Below, piece after piece: positions 59,628 through 64,000 of a stretch of DNA of 64,000 bases; within the stretch, counting starts at the first letter, position 1; each line of letters opens with the position of its first letter. This DNA is from Delphinapterus leucas. Taxonomy: Eukaryota > Chordata > Mammalia > Artiodactyla > Monodontidae. Under the pieces are notes generated by a model, which was not told where the DNA came from, did no database searches, and saw nothing but the letters and a program-made list of their open reading frames with translations. The stretch spans positions 68,615,323 through 68,679,322 of the forward strand of contig NW_022098076.1 in assembly GCF_002288925.2 (NCBI RefSeq), in the 5' to 3' direction. Both the position numbers and the translations under genes were made by a program.

Positions 59628-59694
59628 TTTGCCGAAAAACTAATGCAGTGCTGGGGAGATGCCAGCATCCATGTGCTCCTCACTGACATTTCAG
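59628..59694 (+). promoter_or_regulatory. UNC80 acceptor region between SINE and exon
   Basis: All of the intron left between the SINE duplication and the exon. A branch-point-like ctgac/ctaat occurs at about 59682-59686 (cactgac) and 59638-59642 (actaatg); the tract before tttcag is only moderately pyrimidine-rich. Confidence 0.5.
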
Positions 59695-59860
59695 GACTTG
59701 GAGAGCTGCCGACTTCGTTTGGATCCTGAGTTGGACCGGCACAGATATGAGAGGAAGATCAGCTTTGCTGGTGTCCTGGATGAAAATGAAGACTCAAAAG
59801 ATTCCCTTCACAGTAGTAGCCACACCCTCAAATCAGATGCAGGTGTTGAGGAGAAGAAAG
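59695..59860 (+). CDS. UNC80: UNC80 internal exon (eighth in window)
   Basis: The 166-nt exon gives 55 codons, DLESCRLRLDPELDRHRYER followed by KISFAGVLDENEDSKDSL and a Ser/His/Lys-rich end, and leaves one base of the next codon (phase 1). Borders are atttcag|GACTTG and AAAG|gtatgg. It contains RKIS, a basophilic-kinase-like site, next to an acidic DENEDSKD stretch; the sequence looks like a regulated linker. The next exon lies beyond 64000, so the intron that follows is at least 4.1 kb. Confidence 0.95.
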
Positions 59861-60744
59861 GTATGGATAAGCAAAAATTAATTCACGTTTCAGGGTTTCT
59901 CATGGGATATTTGGTCTCGGGTCTAAACTGCAGAATTGTGCACTGAAAGAAGTCCAAAACTGTTGTTGACTCAGTGAGGTAGGCAATCATGCTAGTTAGG
60001 AGTTGGACTCTGCAGTCAGACTCTAATTCCGGCTCAGCAATTCTCCATATCCCATTGAATCTAAGATGGCATCAGTTGTAAGATGAACCATTATCTTATA
60101 TACCAATGAGAAAGGAAAAATACTCCCCATTCAGCTCTTATGCAGTACTTTCTTATCACTTAATTTGTGCTTTATTCTTACTGAAAGAGGACTTTCAGAC
60201 GTAATGAGATGTAGATTTTTATTATCGGTCTATATCATTCTTTGTGCAGCCAGGTAAACTGGTTAAAGGTTTTCTAAACCATCTTCAATTCAGAGATCAA
60301 ATTCTTAATCACTTTTCAACTCAGAATTGTCAGTGTCTGTGTTTTTATATATGATAATGTCCTCTGTGTTAGTAACACATCATTTCTTAAATGAATCTGT
60401 AAAAGAAGCAAAGCTATTGGTGATAGTTACACAAGCCAACGTGCAACTGTATGAAGCTAGCCTACTTCAGTCTCTGCTTCAGGAATGTTCCCAAACACAT
60501 CTGACTTACCATCCCACCCACTCCTCCACCCAACTATCATTTGGTTCCTGGGACTTAAAAGACACTGGCACCCATTTTGTACATTTTGTTGCTGGTGCTT
60601 TAGATATTCACATGAACACAAGCAATAGCAAATGTGTCCCAACTGCCACCTGGCTCTAGTGATCTTAAGATGTCATCAGTTGTAAGCCAAATCTCAATTT
60701 CAGAGATGTTCAAATGTAAAAAAATGTGCATCTTAAAATGGTGA
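59861..60744. other. UNC80 intron start, little recognised
   Basis: Donor gtatgg; a possible MIR-like scrap around 60000-60070 ('ggactctgcagtcagactct'). Otherwise nothing named. Confidence 0.4.
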
Positions 60745-60930
60745 AATAAAGTAGTTATGTGGCCTTGTCCAAGTTTCTTACCTTCTAAGCCAGTTTTCTT
60801 CCCTGTAAAATTAGATTAATAACACCTACCACATTGGAATGTTGAAAGCTTTAAAAGAGACATTGCAAGTAAAACATAAACTCAGTACCAGATACCTAAT
60901 AAGGACACAATAAATAATCGTCACCATTGG
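60745..60930 (+). repeat. MIR SINE, sense
   Basis: 'gtggccttgtccaagtttct', 'ccagttttcttccctgtaaa' and 'taataacacctaccacattg' in MIR order. Confidence 0.8.
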
Positions 60931-61219
60931 TTTTTTTTATTTATATCATGAGCATTAGATTAAAATCCACGCAGAAAATCCTAAATATGAGTTACAGATT
61001 GCAAAGTTTTAAGTTGCTCTTTAAAGGCTCCTTTAAACTGTTAACTTCTCTATTTGATTTTTCTATTTTCTTAAGTTTCATTATCCTTCAATGTTTTTCT
61101 AATGAATTCCGCTAGAAAACAGCATATTTGTAAAAAGAGTCAAAGAGTTTTATCCATTGGTATATTTTCTGCAGACAGTGACTGCATAAATGTTTGGTAG
61201 TTTAAGGAATGCATGATTC
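60931..61219. other. UNC80 intron, no recognised element
   Basis: AT-rich; nothing named. Confidence 0.4.
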
Positions 61220-62125
61220 TCAAAAGACATAGCCCTACAGAAGACTTATATAAACATTTCTCCAAAGAAGGCTTGGCCAACAGGCACATAAAAAGATGCT
61301 CAGTATCACTAATTATTAGATAAATGCATATCAAAACTGCAGTGAGGTATTACCTCACACAGGTCAGAATGGCCATCGTTAAAAAGTCTACAAATAATAA
61401 ATGCCGAAGAGGGTGTGGAGAAAAAGAAACCTTCCTACATTGTTGGTGGGAATGTAAATAGGTGTAGCCACTATGAACAGTATGGAGGTTCCTTGAAAAA
61501 CTAAAAATAATTACCATGTGATCCAGCAATCCCATTCCTGGGCATATATCTGGAGAAAACTAATTAGAAAAGATACATGCACCCCAAAGTTCATAGCAGC
61601 ACTGTTTACAATAGCCAAGACATGGAAGCAACCTAAATGTTCATCAACAGATGAATGGATAAAAAAGATGTGGGGTGTGTGTGTGTGCATGTGTGCGTGT
61701 GTATGCATATGTGTGTGTATATATATATATATACATATACAAACAATGGAATATTACTTGGCCATAAAAAAGAATGAAATGCTTTTTACAGCAACATAGA
61801 TGGACCTAGAGATTATATTAAGTGAAGACAGAGAAAGACAAATATCATACGATATCACTTATATGTGGAATCTTAAAATATGATACAAATGAACTTATTT
61901 ACAAAGCAGAAATAGACTCACAGACATAGAAAAACAAACGTGGTTACCACAGGGGATGGTGGGGGAGGGGAGAGACAAATTAAGAGTTTGGGATTCATAT
62001 ATACACACTACTATATATAAAAGAGGTAAACAACAAGGACCCACTATATAGCACAGGGAAGAAACTCAATATCTTGTAATAACCAATAATGGAAAATAAT
62101 CTGAAAAAGAATATATATATGTTTT
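61220..62125 (+). mobile_element. Older L1 3' end, sense, with internal microsatellite
   Basis: Sense L1 fragment starting in the ORF2 C-terminal region (aaacatttctccaaagaagg) through 'acaatggaatattacttggc' to a 3' UTR with 'cactatatagcacagggaag'. Premature stops are frequent. A GT/AT microsatellite sits at 61674-61740. Confidence 0.85.
61674..61740. repeat. GT/AT microsatellite inside L1
   Basis: About 67 bp of gtgtgtgtgt changing to tatatatata. In the other L1 copies here the same site reads about ten bases, catatatacaa, so it expanded from the L1's own short run. Confidence 0.9.
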
Positions 62126-62424
62126 TTAAAAAAGAAATAGCCCTAGATAAAGAAAACACAACATATTTAAAATATTTAAAATGTTGTAAGGAATGGATAT
62201 ATTCTGAAAAAAATTTTTTAATATTTTAAGATCAGATTGTCACAGCATTTAAAAAATGCAAATAATTATATTGTGTTGAATTTATGGTGAACAGAAGCCA
62301 TGTTGTGGGAAGGATTAGCCAAATTTTGGCAGTTTCTGAGTATGAAGAGGTATCAAGTCAAGGTTTGTTCAAATACTACTACTTATGACGAGGATGACTG
62401 CATATGATGAGAAACATCCTTCTT

Positions 62425-62722
62425 TTTTATCAATATTTTTTTAATTGAAGTATAGTTAATTTACAATGTGTTAATTTCTGCTGTACAGCAAAGTGGTTCA
62501 GTTATACATATATGTACATTCTTTTTTTATATTCTTTTCCACTATGGTTTATTATAGGATATTGAGTATAGTTCTCTGTGCTATACAGTAGGGCCTTGTT
62601 GTTTATCCATTCTATATATAATAGCTTACATCTGCTAACCCCAGCCTCCCACTCCATGCCTCCTCCAACCCTCTACCCCTTGGCAACTACCATTCTGTTC
62701 TCTATGTCCATGATTCTGTGAA
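62425..62722 (-). mobile_element. L1 3'-end fragment, antisense (type C)
   Basis: Carries 'gctgtacagcaaagtggttc', 'gctatacagtagggccttgt' and 'cctcccactccatgcctcct'. It is colinear with the fragment at 19560-19894. No convincing duplication. Confidence 0.85.
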
Positions 62723-63419
62723 ACTCCCATCTTTTAAACATATCCCACAGGGATTTTTTCCCATTCAAAATTATTATGTTAGTTATTATTTAAAGTAGTT
62801 GAAATAAAAATTGCTAATACTGACATGGTCAAATTTCAGCAGAGTAAATTCTACACCATTTAAAAAAATAAAACCTCAGATTAATTTTTAAGAACACTTT
62901 AATTTCATGATTATCATTTATGTAAATTGCCTTTAATATTCAAACACACAAATACTTAATAATTTTTCTCCTCATAGAATGGCTATGTAATTACATGAAA
63001 GTTATTTAATAAATTAGGAGCAGAAAACTAAAAGTATAGATAAAATGAGAACATATTCATAAAATGCCCTTTACCAGTTGGCAAGAAACTTCCTGAAGAT
63101 TCCTAAATCTTCCTTAATCCTTTCAATAAGCTGATACCAGATGCTAAAGCTGATGTGAAAATGGGGACCACAGGGACCCTGCTAACTCAGATTATTAAAA
63201 TTTTATTTAAAATTTCATACCATCTGTTTGTATAACATCTAAAAATGTGAGTTCTTGAAATAACTTGAGGACAATTTGGATTCTACAAAGGAAAACTAAC
63301 ATGAAATAATCCTTAGAACTAAAAATGTCTGCCTAAAATCTCCAAGCAAGATCTGTCAGATCATTTTATCCATATTCCAGATACAAACTAAGACTGGCAT
63401 TCCAGAATACAGACACCGA
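62723..63419. other. UNC80 intron, no recognised element
   Basis: AT-rich intron; nothing named. Confidence 0.4.
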
Positions 63420-63990
63420 GACATGTGTGATCACTCAACAGTCATATACTGAGCACCTGTTGTATATCAGGCGCTATTACAGGTTCCTAGAATACAGCAA
63501 TGAACAGGGAAAATTTCCCACATGTATTTTAGTTTATATTAGCTAATAGTTAATAACTTAATAGTGAATAACATTAACTTCTGGACTTTCAAGTAGAGAT
63601 AAGTAGTATGAAGAAAACAAGTTAGGGTCAGAGAATTGGTAGCAACCTGAAGTAGGAAGGATTGTAGTCCTAAGTGTCATTGAGGTGAGACTTGCGTGAT
63701 GTCAAGGATCCAGTCATGTGAAGGGCTGAGAGAAGAGTCTTCCAAACAGAGACAACAGTGAGAACAAGGCTCCGATGCAGGAATGAACTTGGGGCATGTG
63801 AAGAAGGGCAAAAAGGACAACAAGGTTGCAACAGAATGAGTTGGGGGAAGAGCGGTAGGAGAGAGGGTCAGGCAAAGGGCAAATAAATAGGGTCTGTAGA
63901 TATGGTTAGAAATTTAATTCTATTTAAATGTGTCTGAGAGTTGTTGTCAGGTTTTGACCAGAAAAGCGATATAATATTTGTATTTATGAT
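63420..63990 (+). repeat. Ancient LINE-like repeat, same family as 2665-3780
   Basis: 'actgagcacctgttgtatat', 'cagcaatgaacagggaaaat', 'gaagggctgagagaagagtc' and 'ggggaagagcggtaggagag' are in the same order as at 2665-3780. Runs to near the end of the window. Confidence 0.5.
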
Positions 63991-64000
63991 TTATGTATTT

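Noticed and set aside
61518..61799. 93-codon open frame near 61518
   Set aside because: Belongs to the older L1 ORF2 end, with a microsatellite inside.

Overview
This is a stretch of a mammalian nuclear genome, almost certainly from a cetacean or a close relative such as hippo. The evidence is the repeats. There are seven short tRNA-derived SINEs of the CHR-1 type, four longer or older tRNA-derived SINEs of the same superfamily, and young L1 elements with cetartiodactyl-type 5' and 3' ends. Ancient mammalian repeats (MIR, L2, MER5, MER20) are also present. There are no bacterial genes, no CRISPR array and no complete small gene.

The only gene I can support is UNC80, on the + strand. It encodes the large scaffold subunit of the NALCN sodium-leak channel complex in neurons. 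Eight consecutive internal exons are present: 2328-2536, 4010-4116, 5682-5778, 20141-20313, 40851-41063, 44415-44550, 54240-54373 and 59695-59860. All have AG/GT borders and compatible phases (2, 1, 0, 1, 0, 0, 1, 0 entering; 1 leaving the last). Together they give about 411 uninterrupted codons. The first and last exons of the gene lie outside the window.

The rest is intron. 1-2327 is upstream intron with an old LINE remnant and a SINE holding a 100-N gap. The 14.4-kb intron before exon 20141 contains a full-length antisense L1 (about 11797-18163) carrying two nested SINEs. The 20.5-kb intron before exon 40851 holds a twin-primed (5'-inverted) L1 (24692-28283), a GGT-rich tract, an old antisense L1 composite (about 30150-33425), two DNA-transposon fossils, a TSD-flanked 5'-truncated L1 (34236-35601) and a repeat-poor block (35616-39340). 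The 3.4-kb intron after exon 40851 is mostly L2-like. The intron after exon 44415-44550 holds a full-length sense L1 (44941-51776) with a second 100-N gap. The last introns contain two more CHR-1 SINEs, one of them just upstream of exon 59695, a probable old solo LTR, and further L1/MIR fragments.

I found no novel biological system. The most informative observations are the inverted L1 with its junction preserved, an N-gap that looks like an unrecognised 8-bp contig overlap, a SINE 67 bp from a splice acceptor, and the different L1 subfamilies and their nesting. Repeat family names come from recognition of sequence, not from a database search.
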